Shown piece after piece: positions 12,822-25,000 of a DNA stretch of 64,000 nt. This DNA comes from Botrytis cinerea B05.10 (taxonomy: Eukaryota; Ascomycota; Leotiomycetes; Helotiales; Sclerotiniaceae), in contig NC_037316.1 of assembly GCF_000143535.2 (NCBI RefSeq), positions 1,860,001 to 1,924,000 on the forward strand. Reading direction: 5' to 3'. The position numbers and the translations under genes are program-made. The notes under the pieces are model-generated. The model worked only from the letters and a program-made list of their open reading frames with translations. It had not been told where the DNA came from and did not search any database. Every line of letters begins with the position of its first letter. Positions within the stretch are counted from its first letter, which is position 1.

Positions 12822-13467
12822 TATTTAATATTAACTTTGAATTTTTATTTATAAATATATATTTATTTGATTCTATATTAATAAAGTTTAATTTATTTAA
12901 TATACTTTTTAATATAATATATTAGATTTTAATGAATTATTTTAATTTATATAAAGCTATATTTAGCTGTGATATTATATTATTATTATAATAAATTTCA
13001 GGAGATTTAATATATATATTTTTATCAATATTTTCTTAAACAAAAGCTAATATTATATCTATTTTATATATATACCACCCTTTATTTATTACTAAAACAA
13101 ATATTAATTTCTAAACCATTTATTTTATTACATTAATAAATATATTTAAATAATCTAAATTATATAATTACTCAAATTCTTTAATTACATATCTAATTTT
13201 AAATTTAATATTATCTTTGAATAAATATTTAATTTTATAAATCCATTTTGTTTTTAAAACATTTAGCTTTTTAATATTATTATTCTTTTTAATAATATCG
13301 TAAATATTATTCTTTTTTAAAGTTTTTATTTTATAATTTATAACTTTTTCCTAATTTTCTTTTTGATTTGAATTTATAACTTCTAAATATAATTCAAAAA
13401 TAATTAGATTTTTATTATAAAGTCTTTTTATTATTACTTTTTCTTTAGTTTTTATATTAAAATATAA
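12822..13467 (-). pseudogene. Copia reverse transcriptase N-terminal part
   Basis: Minus-strand reading gives, in order, segments like those preceding and starting Copia reverse transcriptase: INYKIKTLKKNNIYDII, VLKTKWIYKIKYLFKD, IRYVIKEFE, KGWYIYKIDIILAFV and ESNKYIFINKN. Several in-frame stops occur. It is bounded by the foldback element on one side and a MITE on the other, both inserted later. Confidence 0.7.
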
Positions 13468-13469
13468 TA

Positions 13470-13905
13470 ACATAGTTTATCAGTGCGTACACCATATCAA
13501 TACGTGCACCATTCATTTTACATACAAAATTCGTCTGTATATAATTGTGCACTTTCTTTATTTATAAATCAAAATTTCTGAAAATTTAATATAAAATATT
13601 TAATTATATATGAATTATAAAAGTCTAATTAATTTTAAGAAAAACTTAATTTATAAAGTAGTTATTATAGAGATAACTATTTTGTAACGAAAATCGTGAC
13701 AATTTTCACTTTTTCTGAGATTTAATAGGAATATTTATATAAAAACTAGACTTCTAAAAATCTATCTTTATATAATTATTTAACATTCTTTTTTTTTCTA
13801 AAATAATAATTAGTTATTAAAATAAGAATATTAAAAAAGGCCTAATTTTGATGTATTTTGAAATGGTACACATACTGATGTAATGCATGCACTAATAAAC
13901 TACGT
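13470..13905 (-). mobile_element. MITE copy 2 (436 bp)
   Basis: The ends ACATAGTTTATCAGTG and its inverse lie between TA at 13468-13469 and 13906-13907. The interior is the reverse complement of copy 1 (for example the ACAAAATTCGTCTGTATAT stretch near 13528), so it is in the opposite orientation. It lies within the Copia coding region. Confidence 0.8.
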
Positions 13906-14026
13906 TAATATTTTATTTTTATATTAATTATTATCAATATTATTTAATTTAATTTTATAATTTTGATTTTTTGATTTAATATATAAGTGAGATTATATAT
14001 ATCTAATAATAATTGTATTCTTTTAA

Positions 14027-14294
14027 TGTAAAAGAGTAGAAGGTGGTAATGGTCACACATGAAAAGCCTTCGCATATACCAAGCTTAGAGCACGTGGCTA
14101 CACATAGTAGAATGGGGTGAATCGCTACATCGGGACAGCGAGGTGAGAGAGGCGGTAAGAGTTGGACACTCAATTCTTCAGGAGACAACTTTAGAGGGTA
14201 GAAAATTCGATGATTTTTGAGTCTACAGAAGAGAAGCTATAAATACTAAATGTTGGTAACACGTGACCTTGAAGTCACGTGTTTTAGCCTCACA
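14027..14294 (-). mobile_element. Solo LTR-like element, unmutated copy (268 bp)
   Basis: Begins TGTAAAAG and ends CTCACA (TG...CA). It is flanked by TTAA on both sides (14023-14026, 14295-14298). G+C is close to that of genes, in sharp contrast with the surrounding island, so it entered after RIP or escaped it. It contains TATAAATA (near 14239) and a CACGTGAC...GTCACGTG palindrome (14260-14281). A RIP-mutated relative lies at 21308-21576. It sits inside the Copia relic between integrase and reverse transcriptase. Strand and LTR nature are inferred; a TTAA-duplicating MITE is the alternative. Confidence 0.55.
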
Positions 14295-14889
14295 TTAATA
14301 TATTTAAATTATTTTATTGAAATAAATAAATTAGAATTATATAAGATTTCCACTACTAATCTTTTATTATTATTTAAGTTAAAATCATTAGAATTGTTAT
14401 TATTTAAATTATCATAAATATTATTATATATATCTACCTTTTCTTTTTGATTTTCATTTTTAAAAGTTTTTATATTTATTACTTTTAATGAATTATTTAT
14501 AATAAAAATATTATTATTATTTATATCTTTATTATAATACAATTATCAAAACTTATAATTTTATTCTTATATAAAATATAAAATAATAGATTTTTAAATA
14601 ATTCAAATTCTATTAAGATTCCTTTTTCTAATTTATAATCAAGCTTATTTGTTTTCTTTTTTTTATATTTTAATATATATATTAGAAACCCTAGAATTTT
14701 AATTCTTTTTAAATTAGATTCTTTATTTAATATTAATTTAAAAAGAAAGCTTTTTATAGTTCTGTTATAATATTTGTTTTTAATATAAATTATTTATTTT
14801 AATACATTAGGTTATAAAAATACAAATAGATCTTTATTTTTTATAAATATTAATATTCTTTTTATTAAATATTTATTTGATTTTTCAAC

Positions 14890-15010
14890 TATTTTATTTT
14901 GGGAATAATAATGAGAACTTATAAATCCTAATATAATACTTTTTAATTTAACAAATAGATTTCATTAATTCGAATTAAATTCTTTAATATTATCAAATCT
15001 TATTATCTTA
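14890..15010 (-). pseudogene. Copia integrase catalytic-core remnant
   Basis: The minus strand shows IIRFDNIKEFNSN for the integrase (R/T)SDNGxEF motif and, about 20 codons later, SHYYSQNKIVEKSN for the PYxPxxNGxxER motif. The changes (S to F, G to I) fit C to T and G to A changes. It is embedded in frames full of stops. The order relative to reverse transcriptase identifies Copia rather than Gypsy. Confidence 0.7.
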
Positions 15011-18000
15011 ATGCTTTTATTAAATTGATTTAATATTAAATTATAAAAGTCTTTTAATATAATAAGAACATAAGATTTATATTTAATAAAATATATTTAT
15101 ATATTTTGTATAATTCATTCAATAAAAATAATAAAATATTTCTCCCTTTTTAATTCTAATATTTTAAATTATTTACAAATATTAATATTAATTCTTTCAA
15201 ATTAATTTAATTTAATATTAGAAAAAGTCTTATTAATATTTTAAATCATTTTAATATATATATAGGTTTTATAATGATTTAAACTTATATTGAATTCTTT
15301 TAAATTTAATATTTTTATAATATAATCTTTATTTATATAATTTATATAATTTAAATATTTATATTAGAGATTTAAATTATTAAGATTTATATTTCTTAAT
15401 TCTTTTTCAGATTCTATATTCAAATATATTTTAGAACTTTGAGATTCCTTTTTAGATTCATTTTTCGAATCTATTTTAGAATCTATATTCCTATTATTAA
15501 TATTAATATTTATATTATAATTTAATTGATTTATTAATTTATAATTTATATTATATTATAAATAGAAAGCATTATTAATTCATTTAGCTTTGATTTTAAT
15601 ATTTAATAATTTATTTGGAAAATTATAAATATTATTAAAGGATAATATATTGCTAATGTATTCTTTTTTAGCTGCTTATTCAATAGTAATTAGAATTGAT
15701 TTTAATAAAGATATATACTTAATTATTCGAATAAATATTCTTTTAATATTTATAATAATTGGAATATTCTTATATTCTAATATTAATATAGATTTTTTAT
15801 TAATTATATTTTGGGATTTTATATGTTTTATAATTTATAAGCTATTCTTTATTTGGGTAGTAATGCTTTATAATTTCCGAATCTAATATAATATTATTTT
15901 TAGATTTAATAATATGATTTGTTAATAAAACTATAATATTATTTTTATATTTGAGATTAGATATAATATTGAAATCTTTTGGAGAGATCTGATTTATTTC
16001 TTTAATATTAAAGTTTTTAAAATCTTTTTTATTTTAATTATTTTTATTTTTATTGTTATTATTTTGATTAGCTTTTTTATTATTTTTATTTATATTATAG
16101 AACTTATTAAACTTTTCAAGATTATTCAATTTTTTTGTAATTTTATAAAGCTTATTTTTATTATTATTACTTTTATTAAAGTTTTTAAATCTTTTATAAT
16201 CTTTATTATAAAATTCGAAATGCTTTTTAAAACATTTGCTCTTTAATTAATCTTTTTTATTACAATATATATAATTTGAAATAATATTTTAAAGCTTAAT
16301 AATTTTATTAAACTTTATAGAATTTTTTGTTTTAAATTCTTTGAATATTAATTCAGATATTAATTTATTTAAATTAATATTATTATTATTATTAATTAAA
16401 TCTTTAGATATTTCTTTTGTTTTTTTAAATTTAAATAAATCAAACAAGTCATTTAAGTTATTAAATATTATTTAAATTATATAAGTCTTCTGTAATTTGA
16501 ATTTTAAATCTTTTAAATAAATATATAATAATAATATATAATTTGTATATTCATTTATATTATTAGAATCATTATAATTTAATTCTATTAATTTATTAAA
16601 ATATCGATTTATTAGATTTAATGAGGTTTCATAATATATTTTATTTATAATATTCTAAAACTCTTTTAAATTAGATTTTTTTTTAAATCTTTTATCTAAT
16701 TTTATCGATATTATAGATTTTAATATAGCAAGAATTCTTTTAGATTCTTCTTTGAAATTTTTTAATTTTTTATTATATCTTGAATAAAGCTTTTTAAATA
16801 TAAATATATTATTAAATTTAAAATAATATTGTTTTTAAAATCATCATTTAAATCGTTTATATAAGGTATAATATCATTAGCTTTTAAAAAGAGCTTAGTT
16901 TTACTATATCATTCTATATAATTAAATCAATTATTCAGAATTGGGCTTATATATTTGATTCTGTAATTTATATTCAATAATCTTTTAAATATATAATATA
17001 ATATAATATAATATAATAAGTACTATACAAATTAGAATTTTATTTAAAAATATTTTTTAATTTTATAAAAACTTTGTGAAATTATATTATATGTTTCAGA
17101 TATTAATATGAATTTCGTATTAGATTTAATTGTTATCTTTTGATATAAATCTTATTATATATATAATAGAATTTATTCAAACTAGAGTATCTTTATATAA
17201 GATAATTACTATATTATCCATCATAGATGATATATATATACTAATATAACTTCTAGGGATTTAATTTTATTTGTTTAATTAGATTTAGTTTTAGGGATAT
17301 AAGTTTATATATAAGAAGGTTAAAGAATTAGTGCTTTTATAGAGGTAGGAATTTATATTTTATTCTTTTATATTTTTCTTTTTTATTCGATTTCTAATAT
17401 GATAGGGATATTGAATTATTTCAATTATATTCTTTTTCTTTTTAATATATTCAATACAAGTTTTAAATTTTGATTCTTTAGTTTGATAAGATTTATATTT
17501 GGATTTAGTGTTTTAGTTATATATGTATTTGATATATATTCTGGTAATTAGGATTTTTTAATAATTAAATTAAGATTTTTTTTTATAATTTTTATATTAT
17601 AAATATAATATATAGATGTATTAAAAATAGAGTTTTCTATATTTAATTGATTTATTATATTTTGATTTTTGTTTTAATAAATTATTGAATAATATTTGAT
17701 TTTTATATTGAAAATGATATAGTAATATAAGTTGTTGATATAATAGGCTTTTTTATTATTATATTGAATTATATTATATCGCTTATTATTTTTTATATTT
17801 ATACATTCTTCAATCGATTAATCGGGATATCTGCATAATATATATAAGAATTGTAAATATATATATATATATATATATAAGGGAATACCTCTCGGTAATA
17901 TGTTTTACCTAATAATATTATTTTGTAATACAACAGGGGTACATATAATATATATATATAAAAACTATATAAATTCGAAAAGAGGTGTAAGATCGATATT

Positions 18001-18729
18001 GATTTGTATTAGCGTATGTTTTTTTGTATATAATATATAAGGCATCAAATTCTAATCGAATTTCAATAGGATTTAGATGCGTTTTGAATATATCTAATTC
18101 TGGATTCGGAAATCGATTTTCTTTTAGATTTTTGAAAGCTTTTTCAATACTTTTTTGAAAGCTTTCTTATTACTTTTTCGATATGTATTGTATTGTATAC
18201 TAAAATAACTTGCTTTTTAATTGTATATATAAATTACTGGGCTTATAATCTATTATAGGTCGAAAGCATATAAGGAATGATTATATATATAATATATATA
18301 TATAAGAAAAAAGCATACTTGGGTGAATAACTAAAGGATTATATAAGCAATATGATATATGATTTTGATTAAAAAATTGTATAAGATTAACTTTCTTATT
18401 TTACAATTTAGAAGATTAAATCTCTTTTTATATTTATTCATTCAGAATCAGTTTCTTTATTCAAGATCCCTTTCCTAATCTAGTCATTCTTTAAATAAAA
18501 AATTTATTATTCCTTTTATTCTTTTAAAATAATAATTAAATAATTAATTATTATGTTATCAATTTTATCTAATCGATTTATTATAACTTTCAATCTTTTA
18601 TTATTAAACTATAATTCGAATTCATAATGAAAATCACTTTATTATTATTTGAATATATGTATATAAATTAAAAGATATCAATATTATATTATATTATTAT
18701 TTTTATTTATAAAAACAATATTATAAACA

Positions 18730-21307
18730 ATATAATTATTAGTATTTTCCTTTGAAGATATCAAATGAGTATATTTAAGAATTTTTGAAATAAAAGTAGA
18801 ATTTTGATTTTGTGTATTTTTGATAAATGTTTTGTAAATTTTATTAGAATTATATAGAGATTGGTTATATTTCCTTAATTCACAACTAATTATATTAATA
18901 TATTTATTTATAATGAAATTTTCTAGATTATTAGTATTAAAGATTTTTGTATTAAATATATCTTTAATTAGTTGTATTTGTTTTATTTCTTTTTGTAATC
19001 GATTTTATTTGTTTGATTTAGTTTTCAGGTTTATTGTTTTAATAAGGAAATTTTAAATTTTATAATTGTGAATAATAGATAAGGAATCTTCTTTTACATT
19101 TTTTAGTTTTCAAAATAGTTTGTTATATTAATTATAATATATATATTTATAATTAATATATTTTTTGAAAATAGAATAATTCTTTTTAAAATTGTAATCT
19201 TTTTCTTTTAGAATATTGATGTTAATAAAAGTAATAATATCTTTTTTAAATGATATTAATATATCTTATATTATTATTTATATTATTTTATATATTATTT
19301 GAATTTAGAAAGGGGTAATATATTGATATTTGGGATTGTACAATAGAAAGGATTTTATAATTCAAATAGGGATTAAATATTTATGTCTTTTTTTTATTTT
19401 TTTTAAAAGCTTTTTTTAATTGAATAATTGTAAAAAAGTTTTTAAGTATTTTTGTAATTTATTTGATATTGCTTATTTTAGGGATGATAGAATTTTTGGT
19501 TTGTATTTTGGTTTTTTTAAATAAAACAATAATATTGATTAATTCTTTTAGATTTGAATTTTTTTTAAAATTGTTTATTTTGAGGATTTTAAATTGGGAT
19601 TTATTATTTGTATATTGTATTATTTATTAAAAAACTTTATTTAATTTATTATATTAGAATTTTTTAGTTTTATTTTGAATTTAATAATATATTTATAAAT
19701 AGTTTTTTTTAGAAATGTTTTTCAAAAAAGTTTTAATGATTTTATTTTTGATTAAAGCTTGATTTTTAATTAAATATTGAATAATTTGATTATATTGATA
19801 TATAAAGTGTATAAGTGTATTAGTATTGTTTTTTTTATTTTGTTTATATTTTTTAGTAAAGTGTTGAAATAGTTTTTTGAATATATTTTTTAATAAATAT
19901 TATTTGTTAAATGTTTTTTAAAAAAGATAGGTTTGAATTTATAATTTCAATTTCAATCTTTTTATTATTATTTTTATTATTATTTTAATATTCTTTTGAA
20001 GAATTCTTTTTATTTATAATAAAATTCAAAAATGGAAGTCTTTTTTATTTATTTTATAATTATATCAAAACTGTTTTATATTTTTGTATTATTTTATAAT
20101 ATTGAAATTTTAGAATTATAATATTCTTTTTTATTTAGAAAAGAATAATAATAAAGTATTTGCTTCATTTAATTGTTTTAAAATAGTAATAAATTATATA
20201 ATATTAATATATCCTCTTTATATAAAAGCATTAATACTTTGTTTTTATTTGATAAGTTTAATCTTTTATTATTTCTTCATTTATTAAAAAAATAATCCTT
20301 CTTTTTTTAAAGTTTTAGAAAAAAAAATTTATTTTCAAAAATTAAATATAATAATTAAATTTAATATATCGAAAATCAAATTGAAGATTGAATCTCTTTT
20401 TTACATATAATTAATCTTTTTTTTTAAATTTAATAAGTTTTATATTATTTGAAATGATTTTTTTAATGTTTTTATTTCTGATTAATTATTATAGATTATA
20501 ATTTTGAAAAAATAATAAAACTTTATATTATTGTTTTTGTATAATTTCAAAATCTTTTTATTTTATTTTATTTTATAAAAAGTTTGTAAAATTATAAAAA
20601 GATTTATTGTATTTATATTAATCAATATTTTTATTATTTTTTCATATATTGTTATTAAGTTTTTGTTAATTTATAACTTTTTATTTTTTAAGTTTTTGAA
20701 ATACCTTTTAATTAAATTTTTTTTTTGTTTTTTATTTCTTGTTTATTATTAAATAAAAAAAGGTTATTTGTATGTTATTAGTAAATATTCTTCGGATAAT
20801 TTTTAGTTTACTTTTATTCTAATTATATATAATTAAAATTCTATAGGGATTTTTTAATTTCATAGATTTTTAAATTTTTATTTTGTTTATTTTAATATTC
20901 TTTTATTTATATAATTTATAGATTCAAAAAGTAATAATTCTTACTTAACTTTTAAATAATATCAACAGTTTTATAAAAAGCTATTTCATTCGAAATAATT
21001 ATAATATATTCTTTTGATATTATAATAAATATAAATATAAATATAATAATAAAGTTTTTCCATTTCTTTTTATTTTTATATTATAAAACTATATATTAAT
21101 TTTGAGTTTTTAAAGAAATAATATCTCCTTTATTACAACAATTACAAATTATAATATTATATTATTTATAGATATTCTAATACTTTTACTATTTCGATCT
21201 ATTTATTGTATTTAATAACTATTTACTTTTTGAAAACAATTTAAATGTTTAAATTTATATATAACTATTTATTCTTTTAATATTTTTATTTCTATATAGA
21301 TTACTAA
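18730..21307. other. Decayed A+T-rich repeat, possibly another retroelement
   Basis: No terminal repeats could be set. On the minus strand near 19200-19470, fragments such as IIQLKKAF and DILISFKKDIITFI loosely resemble Ty3/Gypsy reverse transcriptase, but spacing is too short and stops are many, so this is only a hint. The remainder is simple A+T sequence. Confidence 0.3.
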
Positions 21308-21576
21308 TATAAAAGAATAAAAGGTAATAATAATTATATATAAAAAGCCTTTATATATATTAAGTATAGAGTAGATAGCTATATATAATAAAATAAAATA
21401 AATTGCTATATTATAATAATAAAATAAAAAAGGTAGTAAAAATTAGATATTCAATTCTTTAGGAGATAACTTTGAAAAATAGAAAACTCGATATATTTTT
21501 GAGTTTACAAAAAAAAGCTATAAATACTAAATGCTAATAGCACGTGACATCGATGTCACGTGTTTTAAACCTCATA
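21308..21576 (-). mobile_element. Solo LTR-like element, RIP-mutated copy (269 bp)
   Basis: Aligns over its whole length with 14027-14294. Almost every difference is C to T or G to A, for example GGTGGTAATGGTCACACATG in the other copy reads GGTAATAATAATTATATATA here. The palindrome is kept and is perfect here (21541-21562). No clear target duplication was seen. The two copies are not the LTRs of one element, since the first lies within the Copia relic coding region. Confidence 0.6.
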
Positions 21577-22380
21577 ATAGTATTATAATAGATTAATAAT
21601 AGATTAACAAAAGTTATATTTAGAATTAGAAATAATCTAGAGGATTAATTTTAGGGATAGAATAATAAATTAGAATATTAGAATTTATAAAACAAATATT
21701 ATGTAATGAAGTTTTTAGAGTTTAGGATTTAAGGAGTTAAAAGTTCGGAAATCTAGAATCTAAGAGAACTTCGAATAGAATAGAATCTTGAGTTTTATAA
21801 AGAATGAAGCTTTATATAAGAGATGGAATTTCATTATAATATAAAGCTTTATATTTAAAAACAATTATCAATTTCATTATTATAGTTATAAGAATTGCAA
21901 TTAATTACAACCTTATTGAATTCCTATTTAAAATCTAATCTAAATTATCTCGAGAGATCTCTAGACGCTTCTATATGACCCTAGAGGCAGCTCCTGTAAT
22001 AAGTTGACTAGTTGATTTATTACTATCATTTACTCTAACATATTCTACTTTAATTTTTTTTGGAATAAAATGCATCTTTATTTAAATTAATATTAATAAT
22101 AAACAAATCACTAAAATATCATTGAAAATGTAAAACACTGTTTTCAGATCTATCTGTTATTACAACTAATATTTTTTTTAAATGCTATTCAGATTATAGT
22201 TTTAATAAGCTTGATTTTAGATGATTCTAGTATCTAATTATAGACTTTGTAATAAACTTTTGATTATGAATTCCTTTTTGAAAACTTTGAAAACATTTCT
22301 TTAAAGAAAATCCTTATGATAATATTATGATTAGAATTAAGATATTAAAGAGTTTATTATATTAATAAAGTGTTCACTTT
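21577..22380. other. A+T-rich margin of the left island
   Basis: A gradient from fully A+T-rich sequence to ordinary composition, with the change complete near 22,380. No ORF or repeat ends are recognised. Confidence 0.5.
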
Positions 22381-23025
22381 TTAAATTACTGATTCTGCTA
22401 CCACAGGGTCCATGACCTTACTGATGGTTGAGTTGAAGTGCCACAAGCTAATGCGGAAGGAGGTATACTCGTAGAGACCACCAAGAAATCACAAGCCGTG
22501 ATCATTAAGTTAGATTCGACGTTTATTATTACAGTTCAACTACTTCGGGCCAATAAGACTTCAAGAAGGTTCAATAATCATATAGGCAAATTAGAACCCG
22601 CAGCAAAGTATACTGACATGGTTGAAAGCGAAGTTCTCTGAGCATGCTAGATTTTCTTCATTTTTCCATAAATTAAGACAAACTTTAAGCGATAAGGTCA
22701 ATGTCCGCCATCGCGGTAAAATGCTATTTGCAGAAAAACTACCCCTCCAACTCTCCGTCACCGACTTAAGAGAGCTCAACTATCTGGAACCAAGTGAGGT
22801 CATACAGACTATGAGTTGTTATGTTGCCCCGCCCTCGATATCTAATATGCAAAACCCAATCTTCTCCGTCCTTGCTATCATGGAATGTGCAGCTAGAGAA
22901 TATTCACCCTGAACCAAGCATTATCCAGACTATTCGATCGTCGGCATCTCGGTTCTGTTCGCATCACATTAGGGCCGTCTATCAGCAGATATGACATTGT
23001 ACTTACAGAAGATCATGGTCCATAA
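22381..23025. other. Ordinary-composition spacer at the island border, no gene supported
   Basis: Base composition becomes gene-like, and there are short open frames (for example 22438-22641 and 22622-22912 on plus). They overlap each other in different frames, show no recognisable domain and no convincing splice structure. They could be the remains of a gene cut by the island. Confidence 0.4.
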
Positions 23026-23701
23026 TCACTCCTCAGTCTCGACTCCTAACTGAGCGGCAGATTGATTATCGCTTTCTTTCTTGACCCGCTTCGATTGAAT
23101 CTTTAAGGGTGCTTCCTCATCATCATCCTCTTGTCCCTCCTCAATAGAAGCAGCCTTGGACTTGCGTTTCTTGGCAGAAGTAGCAACAGGAATAGTGCTG
23201 GCGGAAGCAGAAGGAGAGCTGGTGCGCGATTCTTTTCTAATCTTCTGGAAATGTTGCCTTTCATTGCTTGGTCAGTTCTTGAGCAAAAATGATTTTGACA
23301 GGGGCAGTGGTAGAGACAGGATTTTCGAAATTCCAAAAAGTCAACTATTATGTAGACGAAGGAATACAGGGGAGATGACCTCATAATAGTAGTGCACAGT
23401 AACGGAGAAACACTGGGCTTCGATATTGATCTGAACTTCCTTGGTTGGAGATAGACCATTCAAACCATTCAAATCAAGCCAAAGACTAGAATCTTGGATA
23501 TAAATCCAAGGACGAACACGAACCAGGGACAAGATATGAAATAAACCTTTGTACGTACCTGCAACCCTCATTGTTAAAAGGATGGCCTTTTCTCTGGAGC
23601 TCATGGGCAATTGTGGACCATTCAATAGCCTTGAGATTGTTTGCTTCAATGATAGCTAACAACAAATCCTTGTCGGCTACATGATCCCATTGAGAAGGCA
23701 T
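23026..23701 (-). CDS. Small SANT/Myb-like domain protein (124 aa)
   Basis: Two exons: 23559-23701 and 23026-23257, joined by a GT-AG intron (donor CAG|GTACGT). The junction restores one codon and gives a continuous SANT/Myb-like domain in residues 1-60: W5, LLLAIIEANNLKAIEWSTIA, then CRQHFQKIRKE across the intron. The second half is Ser/Thr- and acid-rich with a basic KKRKSK patch, plausibly a nuclear localisation signal. Total 375 bp. Ascomycetes have many such short Myb-like proteins of unknown role, presumably DNA- or chromatin-binding; function here is inference only. It is divergent from the related gene at 25001, with a 1.3 kb spacer between. The start is the only ATG giving the full domain. 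Confidence 0.7.
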
Positions 23702-25000
23702 TATTGATGAAATAATGGAAGATGGTAGGTGGCGTTCTTGTTCTTTTTGTTGCTACCTGGGTTTGTAGATTGATGAAGTTGTAGGGATGGGAAGAATATA
23801 AATGGAGGATATAATCAAGATCGGGAGAGATTGTGGAGGAGCAAACCGTGAGAATAGTGAATTTCCAAATAAGTGACATGATTTTTCAAAGTGGGTAGAG
23901 AGCAGGTATATGCACTTCAACACTTTCAATCTTCACTCTATCATTCATTCAGCTATAGTCCATAGTTCAATAGAATTTGACCATCTTCACACCTCTGGGG
24001 TGTACAGCTCAACCTTCACATTCCTTTGTCTACCTACATATGTATAGGGAGGGAGGGGAGGAGGCAGGTAGGTAGGTAGGTAGGTAGCATTCATGCAATC
24101 ATGCAATCATGCGATGTTGAGCGCGGCTAAGCAAGTGTAGAGTGAAAGCAGGGCAGGGAACCAATGCAAATAACCGCAACCTTTCCAACCATGATTAGTA
24201 AGTAGCATTATCAAAAGCAAATGAATGCAACTATATCAAACACCCCCAAGAACGTTTGTCCCCATGTCGTTGGTGTCTCGGGTATTGTTTCCATCGCCAA
24301 TGAATCACTTGGCTGTTGCTGCCACACTCTTGCTTGTTCCGTTTGTTTAAGCTAGTTAAGCATACGGAAAAATGGAAAGGAAAAGGAAAAGGAAAAGAAG
24401 TTCGTCTCATTGTTTTTTTGTTTGACAATTCTTTCAGGCCCTGAGGTTGTATTCATCGGTCGACCGCAAAGGGGCTCGAGCGATGGTTGTGATCACTGTG
24501 CCACACATTAGCATATTGAGTCTCTTTCTGATATCTTCAACTACCTTTCAGATCATTGTTTGAACACTTACAGCCTCACCAAAAGAGATGTATGTGTGCA
24601 GCTCAAAAGCATATCAAGTGCTCTTCAAGTTCTCTTTCAATAAACCCAGCCTGGAAAGTGCACAATCTACTACTCAATTCTGCGCAAGATTGGTGCATCA
24701 AGATGCATATTTCTATAACTTCCCCTCACAAATCCTCACATGCTTCTTTCCAGAATCACCATTCTTGCTACCCTCTAAGATTCTTGCTTCTTCGCCTTGG
24801 AAAGCAAGACCCCAAAACGCCATTTGCGCTCTATTGCATCAGCGAGGGAAGCATCCATACCCCGCTGTCTACACCACAAGGCTTCCCAGTCCTCCCAGTT
24901 TACTCTCGTTGTCCCCCCCTTAAAATAAACCGAAGATACTCGAAGTTACGAATTCTACCCTGCGGTCATCAAATTGGCTAGTCTAAGAGTGAATCAAACA
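23702..25000. promoter_or_regulatory. Divergent intergenic region between two SANT/Myb-like genes, with short tandem repeats
   Basis: About 1.3 kb. It contains GGTA repeated about five times (24066-24087) followed directly by CATGCAAT repeated about three times (24091-24113), and a purine-rich GGAAAA run near 24370-24400. Open frames at 24556-24981 show no coding character. It probably holds the promoters of both flanking genes. Confidence 0.5.

Larger units (their letters stand above)
8036..18729 (-). mobile_element. Copia-type LTR retrotransposon relic, interrupted by several younger insertions
   Basis: Direct repeats at about 8036-8472 and 18250-18729 are the LTRs; the right copy carries a small extra A+T insertion. 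On the minus strand the order of remnants is that of Copia. A gag zinc-knuckle-like stretch lies near 16230-16270. The integrase remnants follow: RFDNIKEF near 14970-15010 for the usual RSDNGKEF, and YYSQNKIVEKSN near 14890-14935. Reverse transcriptase lies at 13467-12822 (LKTKWIYKIK and DIILAFV segments) and resumes at 9716. RNase H-like sequence runs to about 9050. Stop codons are frequent and substitutions are those of RIP. Removing the inserted elements leaves about 6.9 kb. LTR edges are approximate. Confidence 0.75.

Noticed and set aside
14003..14542. Minus-strand frames of 61 and 77 codons in the island
   Set aside because: The first lies mostly within the solo LTR-like element and the second within the decayed Copia linker region; neither is a gene.
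15650..16246. Plus-strand hydrophobic frames in the island
   Set aside because: They are A+T-rich antisense readings of the Copia relic and consist of Ile, Phe and Leu runs.
14027..21576. Reading 14027-14294 and 21308-21576 as the two LTRs of one 7.5-kb element
   Set aside because: The first copy interrupts the Copia coding region between integrase and reverse transcriptase, and the second Copia LTR lies between the two copies. They also differ strongly in RIP damage.
24556..24981. Plus frame of 141 codons upstream of the SANT/Myb-like gene
   Set aside because: It overlaps another long frame, has no domain, and lies in the leader region of the gene at 25001.
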